A stretch of 9,410 nt of DNA from Bacillota bacterium (GTDB lineage Bacteria > Bacillota > Clostridia > Acetivibrionales > DSM-1351): the NCBI GenBank assembly GCA_023439045.1, contig JAEXOY010000046.1:1-9410 (forward strand). Reading direction: 5' to 3'. The stretch's first letter is position 1, and the number at the start of each line of letters is the position of its first letter. Made by a program: the position numbers and the translations under genes. Positions 1 to 6,484 of the stretch are shown here, piece by piece. The notes beneath the pieces are model-generated. The model was not told the DNA's origin and made no database searches. It saw only the letters and a list, made by a program, of their open reading frames with translations.

Positions 1-1240
1 ATTTAGTGGACTGTGGATCTGGAGTATCAGAAATTTTCATAAATACATAGTATAGAGGTCTTGCACCTCTGGTTATATAATCACCATTTTTCCATTGTAC
101 AAACATAAATGTTTTACCATCAAGCTTTTGTATCTCATAAGCTGAAAAGGTATTAACTGAACCCATGTCAGTAATATAACCTTTAGTCCACTCATGCTCT
201 CCTGACCCTAACTTCTGACCATTTTCACCATATGATGTCATCTTACCATCTTCATAGAAATTATGAATACCAGTTGGTACATAACTCTTTTTAGTTGTAT
301 CTTTTGAATTAAAATCTTCAGGGTAGTTAACAAAGTCGATCTGTTCCCATTTACCAATAACCTCTTTATCCATTTCAAACTCGTAATCCATGGATTCTGA
401 AATAACGCCATTAGCGTCCCTTGTAATTTTAACCTTAGGAGCCGGTGCAGGTGTATTAGAGGTCTTTATATATACATCATACATAGTAACTTTTCCAGTC
501 CTACCATAGTCCCCATTCTTACTCTCTACTACCATAAAAGTTTTACCATTTATAGTACTTATAGCATAACTATTGACATATTTATCTCCATACTGTAAAT
601 CTACGAGGTAGTTTTTAGTCCAATGGAACCCTTCCCTTAAGTAGGGTTTATCACCATCAAGACAACGTAGGATCATGGTACCATCGGCATAAATACTTGT
701 ACTTTGTACACTTGATCGTGTATGAATTGGAGATTTATTAGGGTCAAATAGGTTATATATATCCTCTGTAAGATACGTATTGAAGAATTCCCATTCACCA
801 ACTGCATTCTTATCCAGAGTAAATGTATACTCTATACTATCTGTCCTCCTGCCATTATCACCTACTACACTAGTGACCTTTGCATTAGCATCATTGATGA
901 TAGTAGGTAATTTCAACTTGTTGTCACTGATGTCATTAATCCTTACTGCAGCATTAGCGCCATCCCAGATAACTTCTTTCCCTAGGGATTCAGCTGCAGC
1001 TCTAACTGGTACATATGTTACTCCATCAACGATGATTGGCGTTACTGCCTTACCATTAGAATCCTTTTCAATCTTTGTATCATTAACAACCAGACTGATC
1101 TGTTTTCCACCAGATGTAAAATATGCAGTGATTTGTTTAACGATATCCTTTGATGCTGCAAATGCAGGGGTTGATACGCCGATGATAAGTGTGAGAACCA
1201 TTCCTATCGCGATGTAACCAAGTTTATTAAGTTTTTTCAT
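1..1240 (-). CDS. Secreted stalk-domain (copper amine oxidase N-terminal type) protein with tandem repeats, C-terminus outside the window
   Basis: An open frame of 413 codons with no stop runs to the left edge, so the protein is partial. The ATG at 1240 follows GGAGG (1246-1250) at 5 bases. Residues 1-29 form a signal peptide: MKKLNK, a hydrophobic core, and an AFA|A cleavage site, so the product is probably exported. Residues about 45-102 match the copper amine oxidase N-terminal (stalk) domain common in clostridial surface proteins, with VDGVTYVPVRAAAESLG as its hallmark. This module does not imply oxidase activity. Two tandem copies of about 135 residues follow (about 118-261 and 270-404). 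Each has GxW, then WTK(N/G)Y, then (N/D)GKTFM and KNGDY, ending in K.S.TP.P. From memory, the repeat resembles a small beta-rich domain seen at the ends of clostridial BlaR1/AraC-type effector proteins. That family assignment is inference. A ligand-binding or wall-associated role is possible, but the function is unknown. Confidence 0.85.
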   Translation of the reverse strand, partial: MKKLNKLGYIAIGMVLTLIIGVSTPAFAASKDIVKQITAYFTSGGKQISLVVNDTKIEKDSNGKAVTPIIVDGVTYVPVRAAAESLGKEVIWDGANAAVRINDISDNKLKLPTIINDANAKVTSVVGDNGRRTDSIEYTFTLDKNAVGEWEFFNTYLTEDIYNLFDPNKSPIHTRSSVQSTSIYADGTMILRCLDGDKPYLREGFHWTKNYLVDLQYGDKYVNSYAISTINGKTFMVVESKNGDYGRTGKVTMYDVYIKTSNTPAPAPKVKITRDANGVISESMDYEFEMDKEVIGKWEQIDFVNYPEDFNSKDTTKKSYVPTGIHNFYEDGKMTSYGENGQKLGSGEHEWTKGYITDMGSVNTFSAYEIQKLDGKTFMFVQWKNGDYITRGARPLYYVFMKISDTPDPQSTK

Positions 1241-1340
1241 TTTTGCCTCCTTTTTCCGTAACATTTTTGTGCGTAGCTTTCAAAATTAAGCCTGTCTATA
1301 GCAAAAGTTTAAATTAGTACCCGAAAATCCCTTTTATTTC

Positions 1341-1369
1341 ATTATGACCCATAGTTTTCATTTTTTCAA
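1341..1369 (-). promoter_or_regulatory. Sigma-A promoter of the stalk-domain protein gene
   Basis: On the minus strand TTGAAA (1369-1364) is separated by exactly 17 bases from CATAAT (1346-1341). This gives a 5' leader of roughly 95 bases before the ATG at 1240. It is the best -35/-10 pair between this gene and the terminator at 1403-1440. Confidence 0.6.
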
Positions 1370-1402
1370 CATTAATTCCACTCTCAAGAAAGCAGAAAAG
1401 TG

Positions 1403-1440
1403 AAAAAAAATAAAACGTCTATATGACGTTTTATTTTTTT
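1403..1440 (-). terminator. Rho-independent terminator, sequence symmetric on both strands
   Basis: TAAAACGTC (1411-1419) pairs perfectly with GACGTTTTA (1425-1433) around a 5-base loop. The stem is flanked by A-runs (1403-1410) and T-runs (1434-1440), so it can work in either direction. The gene reading into it is the leftward DUF4143 remnant that ends at 1490. It also insulates the stalk-protein promoter to its left. Confidence 0.8.
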
Positions 1441-1489
1441 CATTAATTGAATTTAATGTATGTCGCTGAAATCACAGCAATACCGACTA

Positions 1490-1852
1490 TTATACGCAAA
1501 ATGCCGCATAATGGGGTATAGCCTGTATCCCATCGCTTTGACCGAAGTTCTTTTCTGAAAATCTTATCGAATAGGTGGGCCGATATTTCTGAATGAACAC
1601 CCCAAGGCTTTTTGACTTGGTCCTAGTGTACTTTTTGACCTCAATGCCAACAATGTCCGCACCCTTCTGTATCACAAAATCAAGTTCCGCCGAATGCTCG
1701 CTTGTCCAGTAGTAAGGCGTATATCCGTTGCACACAAGCGCCTGTGCGATATAATTTTCAGTTACAACCCCCATGAAAATGTTGGACTCGCCAGTCAATA
1801 TCGTTTGTTGCGACAATCCGGATTTCATGACAAGCAAGCCGACATCATAAGT
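1490..1852 (-). pseudogene. C-terminal remnant of a DUF4143/AAA ATPase (COG1373-like)
   Basis: About 120 codons match the C-terminal end of the DUF4143 ATPases. Landmarks are VTENYIAQAL, NGYTPYYW, the AELDFVI...GIEVKK nuclease-like core, and KYRPTYSIR...NFG. Complete members are about 400-450 residues, with an N-terminal AAA domain carrying Walker A and B motifs. Here all of that is missing. In-frame family-like residues (YDVGLL) continue upstream to about 1852, where a TAA (1855-1853) closes the frame. A TTG at 1837 would give a 115-aa product, but it has no convincing ribosome binding site. The segment is richer in G+C than the genes around it, which fits acquired DNA. I read it as a gene stump, probably not expressed as a working protein. 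It still has its terminator (1403-1440). Confidence 0.75.
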
Positions 1853-1868
1853 TTATTGAAAATAAACT
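1850..1868. promoter_or_regulatory. 19-bp palindrome overlapping the -35 element, candidate operator
   Basis: AGTTTATT (1850-1857) and AATAAACT (1861-1868) are perfect inverted repeats around GAA. The -35 hexamer of the GNAT promoter (1856-1861) sits in the centre of the palindrome. A dimeric repressor bound here would block RNA polymerase. No regulator gene is visible next to it. Confidence 0.45.
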
Positions 1869-1884
1869 ATGTATTAGCTATAAT
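1856..1884 (+). promoter_or_regulatory. Strong sigma-A promoter for the small ORF and GNAT gene
   Basis: TTGAAA (1856-1861), a 17-base spacer and a perfect TATAAT (1879-1884). Transcription would start near 1891, just ahead of the small ORF at 1901, and continue into the acetyltransferase at 2023. Confidence 0.75.
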
Positions 1885-1900
1885 AAAGCACAAGGGAGTG

Positions 1901-1999
1901 ATGAAATATAAGGAAAATCAGGAAACATTGTGCATACCAAAGGCTATTGCATATGACTTCAAACAGAATATCAATAGCCATAATATATGTGTAAGATAA
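1901..1999 (+). CDS. Possible 32-aa leader or small ORF ahead of the GNAT gene
   Basis: An ATG at 1901 opens 32 codons ending in TAA at 1999, 23 bases before the acetyltransferase start. AGGGAG (1893-1898) lies only 2 bases from the ATG, which is closer than usual, so translation may be weak. The product (begins MKYKENQETLC) is hydrophilic, has no membrane segment, and I do not recognise it. Its place directly behind a strong promoter makes it either a leader peptide coupled to the GNAT gene or a leftover of the rearrangement that truncated the neighbouring ATPase. An open frame continues upstream of the ATG, antisense to the DUF4143 remnant, but it has no support as coding. Confidence 0.3.
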   Translation: MKYKENQETLCIPKAIAYDFKQNINSHNICVR

Positions 2000-2022
2000 A
2001 AAAAGAAAGGAAAGAACTTCTC

Positions 2023-2469
2023 ATGAAGATTGTCAAGATTGATGATGGTGATAAAGCAAAGTACATGGAATTGCTTCTTATTGCAGATGAACAGGAAAAT
2101 ATGATAGAAAAATATTTATATCGTGGCGATATGTTCGCCTTGTATGAGGACGATCTCAAGGCTCTTTGCGTTGTCACAAAAGAGCACCCCGGCGTTTATG
2201 AAATTAAGAATATTGTTACTGTACCTGAATATCAACGAAGGGGCTATGGACACCAGCTAATCTCTTATATTGCTGATTACTATAAAGAAATTGGTAACGA
2301 GCTGTATGTTGGAACAGGAGATAGCCCTTGGATACTTAATTTCTATAGAAAGTGTGGGTTTGAAATATCTCACATTGTTAAAAACTTTTTTATAGACAAT
2401 TACGACCACCCTATGTATGAGGATGGACAACAGTTAGTGGATATGGTTTATTTGAAAAAACTTTTATAA
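2023..2469 (+). CDS. GNAT family N-acetyltransferase (YvbK-like)
   Basis: A single-domain GNAT enzyme of 148 aa that would move an acetyl group from acetyl-CoA to an amine; the substrate is unknown. The acetyl-CoA-binding motif A is VPEYQRRGYGHQL (residues 67-79), with the QRRGYG pyrophosphate loop at 71-76. Motif B is FYRKCGF (107-113). The end, with FFIDNYDHPMYEDG (122-135) and DMVYL, resembles Bacillus subtilis YvbK and relatives, a recall-based assignment. I chose the ATG at 2023 because AAAGGAAAG (2006-2014) is well placed for it. An in-frame ATG at 1987 would put 12 lysine-rich residues in front, encoded across that ribosome binding site. It is probably transcribed from the promoter at 1856-1884. 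No terminator is evident after it, and its stop codon touches a short antisense reading frame. Confidence 0.88.
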   Translation: MKIVKIDDGDKAKYMELLLIADEQENMIEKYLYRGDMFALYEDDLKALCVVTKEHPGVYEIKNIVTVPEYQRRGYGHQLISYIADYYKEIGNELYVGTGDSPWILNFYRKCGFEISHIVKNFFIDNYDHPMYEDGQQLVDMVYLKKLL

Positions 2470-2550
2470 AGCCAAAGCTTTCTTCCGACCTTCCCAAAAT
2501 TCAGGTTCACATTCTGATACGTTATATAAATCATTAAAACACCTATTTTG
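2464..2550 (-). pseudogene. Possible C-terminal relic of an unidentified gene
   Basis: On the minus strand 28 sense codons lie between a TAA at 2553-2551 and a TAA at 2466-2464. The last 15 encode CEPEFWEGRKKALAL, which looks more like real protein than random AT-rich DNA. There is no start codon, and I cannot name the family. Its stop overlaps the end of the convergent GNAT gene. This may be the tail of a deleted gene or chance. Confidence 0.25.
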
Positions 2551-2609
2551 TTATGACTTCTACGCCTCTCTTACAGTTTATGTAAATTACTTTTTGTTAA
2601 CAAATATTA

Positions 2610-2638
2610 TTGAAATTTTTTCTCATCCTTGCTATTAT
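2610..2638 (+). promoter_or_regulatory. Sigma-A promoter of the NSS transporter operon
   Basis: TTGAAA (2610-2615), a 17-base spacer and TATTAT (2633-2638). Transcription from about 2645 would give a leader of roughly 115 bases before the permease ATG at 2760. The rest of the 2470-2759 gap holds only the antisense relic and the leader repeats. Confidence 0.65.
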
Positions 2639-2705
2639 TATTTAGTCAAGACTTTTTAGAGTAGTTAAATCTAAGATAATAAAAGTGGGGATAATCTTAA
2701 AATCT

Positions 2706-2750
2706 TTCCTTATTTTAATCTAAATAAGGATAAAAAATAAAAATAAGGAG
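2706..2750 (+). promoter_or_regulatory. Leader repeats able to form two exclusive hairpins, one hiding the ribosome binding site
   Basis: TCCTTATTT (2707-2715) is complementary to AAATAAGGA at 2722-2730 (9 bp, 6-base loop). It is equally complementary to a second copy of AAATAAGGA at 2741-2749. The second copy contains most of the transporter's ribosome binding site AAGGAG (2745-2750, 9 bases before the ATG). The first pairing leaves the site free and the second hides it. Regulation is inference; the repeats are plainly visible. Confidence 0.45.
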
Positions 2751-2759
2751 TGTATTAAA

Positions 2760-4268
2760 ATGACACAAAAGAGAGATCAGTGGGGATCTAAAGCTGGATT
2801 TATCCTCGCTGCCATTGGTTCTGCTGTTGGGCTAGGCAATATATGGCGATACCCTTATGTACTTTATTCCAACGGTGGAGGTGCTTTTTTAATTCCCTAT
2901 TTCTTCGCCATATTGACTGCCGGAATACCATTATTGATTTTGGAGTTTGGGTTGGGACACAAGTACAAAGGTTCTACTCCTTTAGCATTTGCAAGAGCAA
3001 ACAAAAAGTGGGAGTGGCTGGGATGGTGGCCAAGTATCAATTCATTTATTATACTTACATACTATACCTTGATACTAAGTTGGGCTATCAATTATCTGTT
3101 TTTAAGCTTTACACAGGCCTGGGGAACTGATACAAATTCATTTTTCTTTAGTAACTTTCTTAAAATGACTGATAGTCCCTTTAAGCTAGGTGGCGTTGTA
3201 TGGCCGGTATTTGCAGGTATTACCGCTATATGGCTATTAAACTGGTTTGTATGTTACAAAGGAGTTTCCAAGGGAATCGAAAAGATAAATAAGATTCTTC
3301 TTCCAACCCTAGTAGTTGCAATGATAATTATTGTTATTAGAGGAGTAACTCTTCCGGGAGCAGACCTCGGACTTAACAAACTTTTTACACCGGATTGGTC
3401 AGCAGTACTGAATCCAAAAGTTTGGATAGCTGCCTACGGTCAGGTTTTCTTTTCTTTAAGCATAGCCATGGGTGTTATGGTAACTTATTCCAGCTACCTT
3501 CCAAAAAAGACGGATATAAACAACAGTGCGTTTATGACAGCCTTTGCCAACTGCGGATTTGAATTCCTGGCTGCAATAGGAGTTTTCGGAATTTTGGGAT
3601 ATATGGCTTCTGCTCAGGGTGTTGGCGTAGATGAGGTTGCCTCACAGGGAATTGGACTTGCATTTGTAGTTTTCCCAAAAGTATTTACGGTTATGGGTGG
3701 AATAGGTAAACTCTTTGGTGTGTTATTCTTTACATGTCTTGTTTTTGCCGGAATAACTTCTTCCATATCTCTTGTTGAAGCTTCTTCTTCGGCATTCATT
3801 GACAAAACAGGCGCCAACAGAAAAAAAGTTGTTTCTTTAGTTTGCCTTGTTGGATATTCCATTAGTATAATCTATACTACTGGAGCAGGATTATACTTCC
3901 TCGATATTATTGACAACTTTGTAAACTCATACGGAATCGTATCAATAGGCTTACTTGAGGCAATAGCTGTAGGCTGGTTCTTCGGAGCATCTAAGATAAG
4001 AGAACATACTAATCCTATGTCGTATTTTTCAGTTGGAAAATGGTGGAATGTTATGGTTAAATTTGTAACTCCTGCCATATTGACTTTTATGATTATTTCT
4101 AACGTTATAAATGAAATATCAAAACCGTATGGAGGATATTCCCAAAAGGCGCTCCTTGCCTTCGGTTGGAGTGCGGTAATTATCGGAATAGGTTTGTCTT
4201 TAATTATAAGTCAAAGACCTTGGAAAGACAGAAGTATTACCTCTTATAAATCTGAGGAGGTGAAGTAG
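2760..4268 (+). CDS. Sodium-dependent amino-acid transporter, NSS/SNF family (MetP-like)
   Basis: A 502-aa inner-membrane permease that would import an amino acid together with sodium ions. The first membrane segment has the family signature GSAVGLGNIWRYPY (20-33), including the Asn-27 position that coordinates sodium in LeuT-type transporters. The unwound sixth segment is recognisable around AYGQVFFSLSIAMGVMVTY (225-243). EFGLGHKYKGSTP (62-74) and the hydrophobic blocks through residue 485 complete an 11-12-helix fold of normal length. The start at 2760 follows AAGGAG at 9 bases. Its stop codon abuts the ATG of a MetS-type small subunit. In Corynebacterium glutamicum the MetP/MetS pair imports methionine and alanine, so a small neutral amino acid is the likeliest substrate here. 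The actual substrate cannot be read from the sequence. Confidence 0.95.
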   Translation: MTQKRDQWGSKAGFILAAIGSAVGLGNIWRYPYVLYSNGGGAFLIPYFFAILTAGIPLLILEFGLGHKYKGSTPLAFARANKKWEWLGWWPSINSFIILTYYTLILSWAINYLFLSFTQAWGTDTNSFFFSNFLKMTDSPFKLGGVVWPVFAGITAIWLLNWFVCYKGVSKGIEKINKILLPTLVVAMIIIVIRGVTLPGADLGLNKLFTPDWSAVLNPKVWIAAYGQVFFSLSIAMGVMVTYSSYLPKKTDINNSAFMTAFANCGFEFLAAIGVFGILGYMASAQGVGVDEVASQGIGLAFVVFPKVFTVMGGIGKLFGVLFFTCLVFAGITSSISLVEASSSAFIDKTGANRKKVVSLVCLVGYSISIIYTTGAGLYFLDIIDNFVNSYGIVSIGLLEAIAVGWFFGASKIREHTNPMSYFSVGKWWNVMVKFVTPAILTFMIISNVINEISKPYGGYSQKALLAFGWSAVIIGIGLSLIISQRPWKDRSITSYKSEEVK

Positions 4269-4370
4269 ATGACTGCTACATCTATAGCATTCTTTCTAAT
4301 TGGTGCCATTTTCCTTTGGGGTGGACTTGCTGTAACAATTACCATTGCAGTTAAAAATGATAAAAAATAA
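4269..4370 (+). CDS. metS: MetS family NSS transporter small subunit (33 aa)
   Basis: A 33-residue microprotein whose ATG (4269-4271) comes immediately after the permease TAG, with no gap. A strong ribosome binding site, GAGGAGGTG (4254-4262), lies inside the permease's last codons, so the two are translationally coupled. Residues about 5-28 form a single hydrophobic helix (SIAFFLIGAIFLWGGLAV) with a short basic tail, KNDKK. Small size, one helix, the LWGGL motif and the position behind an NSS permease match the MetS family. In Corynebacterium glutamicum the small subunit is required for MetP-dependent uptake. It probably packs against the permease in the membrane. A terminator follows 20 bases later, which closes the operon. 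Confidence 0.88.
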   Translation: MTATSIAFFLIGAIFLWGGLAVTITIAVKNDKK

Positions 4371-4390
4371 GCATGACTCAATAGAAACAG

Positions 4391-4430
4391 AAACCCTAGA
4401 CTAGTTGAAAGTCTAGGGTTTTGTTTTTTT
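4391..4430 (+). terminator. Rho-independent terminator of the NSS transporter operon
   Basis: AAACCCTAGACT (4391-4402) pairs perfectly over 12 bp with AGTCTAGGGTTT (4410-4421) around a 7-base loop, followed by TTGTTTTTTT. It may also slow transcription from the convergent polymerase gene, but the T-tract on the other strand is broken. Confidence 0.92.
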
Positions 4431-4474
4431 AGACACTATCAGAGGGTATAGAAGCATCTATAATTATTAGACTT

Positions 4475-5698
4475 CTACTCCTCAATTCCTATATCGTTTT
4501 TGAGTATTCCTCCAAATGTAACTGCTGAATTGCCATATTTATCTCTGATTTTATCCATTGCCTTTTCAAGTTTTTCTTGTTTTTCTACGTTAATGCATGT
4601 ATTGTCTTCAAACAATACGTCGTCAAGGAGTGAAAGCTGTTGATTTATATCACTTCCGTAGCAAAGATTGGAAGCTGTGATAGTGAGGGTTCGAATGGGC
4701 TTGCTTTCACCCCAACTAGCTTTTATTAGCTCCATAGCAGTATCACTGATAACCTTTGCAAGATTAGTAGGTTGGTATAAACTTTTTTGTCTGGAAATTG
4801 TTTTAAAGCTTGGGTCTTTTATAGAGACCTGCACAACATTACATTTTACATCATACCTTCTCATTCGCCTGGCTACTTCATCACAAAGAAATTTCACACC
4901 AGTAATGATATCGTCATATCCGCTAAGATTACGTTTAAACGTCATTCCATTTCCTACAGATTTAATGTCTCTACCCTCTGCTGAAGGTTTTACAGGACTG
5001 TCGTCTATTCCATTTGCATAATCATGGATAGCTTCTCCTAATTTACCAAGCCTGCCAACTATCAACCTTTTATCTGAATTTGCAAGCTCTCCTATTGTTT
5101 TTATATAAAGAGTCTCAAGCTGCTTTGCAGCAGCCTTACCCACATAAAGCAAATCTGTTACAGGGAGTGGATAAACTAACTCCTTATAATTATCTCTCGA
5201 AATAACTGTTGTGGCATCGGGCTTTTTGTAGTCACTTCCTAGCTTTGCAAATATCTTGTTGAAGGAAACCCCTACTGAAACTGTCAGCCCAAGCCTTTCT
5301 CTGATGATATCCCTTATTCTGTCTGCAATCTCTTTTCCGTCTCCAAATATATTCTTTACTCCTGTAACGTCCAGCCAACTTTCATCAATTCCAAATGGCT
5401 CAACTAAATCAGTAATTTCCTTATAAATATTATTAACCAGCTTAGAGTATTTAGAATATTGAGAATGGTGAGGTGGAACAAGTACTAGGTCAGGACATTT
5501 CTTCTTTGCCTGCCAAATGGTTTCTGCCGTTTTTATATTATATTTTTTTGCGAGTTCATTTTTTGCAAGTATTATGCCATGACGATTTTCTGGGTCCCCT
5601 GCTACCGCCATAGGAACGTCCTTTAAAGCAGGGTTCATAAGTGTTTCAACCGCTGCATAAAATCCGTTTAGGTCGCAATGTAGTATCACTCTGTCCAT
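4475..5698 (-). CDS. dinB: Y-family DNA polymerase (DinB / Pol IV type)
   Basis: A 407-aa error-prone translesion polymerase that copies past damaged bases. Catalytic Asp-9 lies in ILHCDLNGFYAAVE, and the Asp-105/Glu-106 pair in FGIDESWLDVTG. Tyr-14, five residues after Asp-9, is in the steric-gate position that excludes ribonucleotides. SVGVSFNKIFAKLGSDYKKPD (141-161) and the helix-hairpin-helix region (about 180-195) complete palm and thumb. A little-finger domain follows (about 250-345). QLSLL (354-358) fits the beta-clamp binding consensus. The tail LEKAMDKIRDKYGNSAV follows it, so the clamp motif is not at the extreme C-terminus. I chose the ATG at 5698 because GGGAG lies 5 bases upstream; a TTG four codons earlier overlaps that site. 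The gene lies downstream of an SRAP gene on the same strand, with its own promoter-like sequence. Confidence 0.95.
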   Translation of the reverse strand: MDRVILHCDLNGFYAAVETLMNPALKDVPMAVAGDPENRHGIILAKNELAKKYNIKTAETIWQAKKKCPDLVLVPPHHSQYSKYSKLVNNIYKEITDLVEPFGIDESWLDVTGVKNIFGDGKEIADRIRDIIRERLGLTVSVGVSFNKIFAKLGSDYKKPDATTVISRDNYKELVYPLPVTDLLYVGKAAAKQLETLYIKTIGELANSDKRLIVGRLGKLGEAIHDYANGIDDSPVKPSAEGRDIKSVGNGMTFKRNLSGYDDIITGVKFLCDEVARRMRRYDVKCNVVQVSIKDPSFKTISRQKSLYQPTNLAKVISDTAMELIKASWGESKPIRTLTITASNLCYGSDINQQLSLLDDVLFEDNTCINVEKQEKLEKAMDKIRDKYGNSAVTFGGILKNDIGIEE

Positions 5699-5756
5699 AT
5701 TATCTCCCAAAAAACAATACTGCTTTTTCTCTATTTTGTTGCTTATATTGAGACCA

Positions 5757-5765
5757 ATTATAGCA
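5757..5765 (-). promoter_or_regulatory. Extended -10 promoter ahead of the Y-family polymerase
   Basis: On the minus strand TGC-TATAAT (5765-5757) is an extended -10 element. No good -35 is found at 16-18 bases (only TATTTG/TTTATT-like sequence). Transcription would start about 55 bases before the ATG. No GAAC-N4-GTTC LexA box is seen around it. Confidence 0.5.
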
Positions 5766-5870
5766 TATCCATCAACTCAAATAAATACATGGCAAATACT
5801 CGGCATCTACACACTTAAGTAAATTGTACTATTAAACATAAAATCCAGTAAAGCGTATGCGAATTCCTTG

Positions 5871-6476
5871 TTAAACAGCTTTATATATTATTTCCCTTTC
5901 AGAATATGGTATTAATAAATTCTGCAGTTCCCCCAGATCAGTAATACTATTATCCAACCATTTTTCAACGTTGTTATCTGACAAAATCACAGGCATTCTG
6001 TTGTGAATGAATTCAATGTCCGGATGAGGCGTTGTCGTGATAATGGTGGTTGCTGGATATCTCTGCCCTTCCTTGTCAACAAATATATTGTATAATCCAG
6101 CCAAATAGATTATTTTTTTATTGTTAATACCAATTTGATATTTTGTTTTGGTCTTACTATCTGTAAGCCACTCATAGTAACCAGCGGCAGGCATAACACA
6201 TCTCCTGGTTATAAATGAATTTCGGAACATTGGTTTTTCACCAACCGATTCCGCTCGAGCATTAATCACTACTCCACCCTTATAGTTAGGAAATCCCCAT
6301 TTAGCAGCACTTAGAATTCTTTTGTTTTGATGAGAGTATAATACTGCTACGTTATTCGTAGGAAATACTTCTCCATATTTTATTTCGTTTTCACTAATTT
6401 TTTTTGATACTTCGTCTACTATTTTTCTAAATTCCATTAATTCTTCTTCCTCGATGCTAACATACCTTCCACACAT
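5871..6476 (-). CDS. SRAP domain protein (SOS response-associated peptidase, YedK/HMCES family)
   Basis: A 201-aa protein of the family that binds abasic sites in single-stranded DNA and forms a covalent thiazolidine crosslink through Cys-2, once Met-1 is removed. The protein begins MCGRY, as the family requires. The other active-site residues are Asn-72 (VINARAES), Glu-102 (GYYEW) and His-158 (FIHNRMP), so all key positions are present. MPAAGYYEW and TTTPHPDIEFIHNRMPVIL are family hallmarks. Escherichia coli YedK is about 222 aa, so the length is normal. The ATG at 6476 is certain, because Cys must be residue 2 and GAGGTGAT (6488-6481) precedes it; an upstream in-frame ATG at 6518 would abolish the chemistry. 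It is the first gene of a leftward pair with the translesion polymerase, 172 bases apart, which suggests joint work on damaged replication forks. Confidence 0.95.
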   Translation of the reverse strand: MCGRYVSIEEEELMEFRKIVDEVSKKISENEIKYGEVFPTNNVAVLYSHQNKRILSAAKWGFPNYKGGVVINARAESVGEKPMFRNSFITRRCVMPAAGYYEWLTDSKTKTKYQIGINNKKIIYLAGLYNIFVDKEGQRYPATTIITTTPHPDIEFIHNRMPVILSDNNVEKWLDNSITDLGELQNLLIPYSEREIIYKAV

Positions 6477-6484
6477 GTAAATCA

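Noticed and set aside
780..1217. Rightward open frame of 145 codons
   Set aside because: It lies wholly antisense to the stalk-domain gene, which has a signal peptide, a recognisable domain and a ribosome binding site. The rightward frame has none of these.
1694..1900. Rightward open frame running into the 32-codon ORF
   Set aside because: It is antisense to the recognisable DUF4143 remnant and lies upstream of the only promoter that could serve it. Only the part from 1901 was kept, at low confidence.
2640..2759. T-box or other known riboswitch in the transporter leader
   Set aside because: No GGGTGG-type antiterminator motif, no known riboswitch core and no intrinsic terminator before the start codon.
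4440..4474. Hairpin after the polymerase stop (AGAAG...CTTCT with inner TCTA/TAGA)
   Set aside because: The stem is short and interrupted, and no T-run follows on the minus strand, so it is not supported as a terminator.
5699..5710. TTG start four codons upstream for the polymerase
   Set aside because: These bases are the GGGAG ribosome binding site of the ATG at 5698.
5699..5870. LexA (SOS) box ahead of the polymerase
   Set aside because: Sequence such as GAATTCCTTGTT only loosely resembles GAAC-N4-GTTC, and no perfect half-site pair is present.
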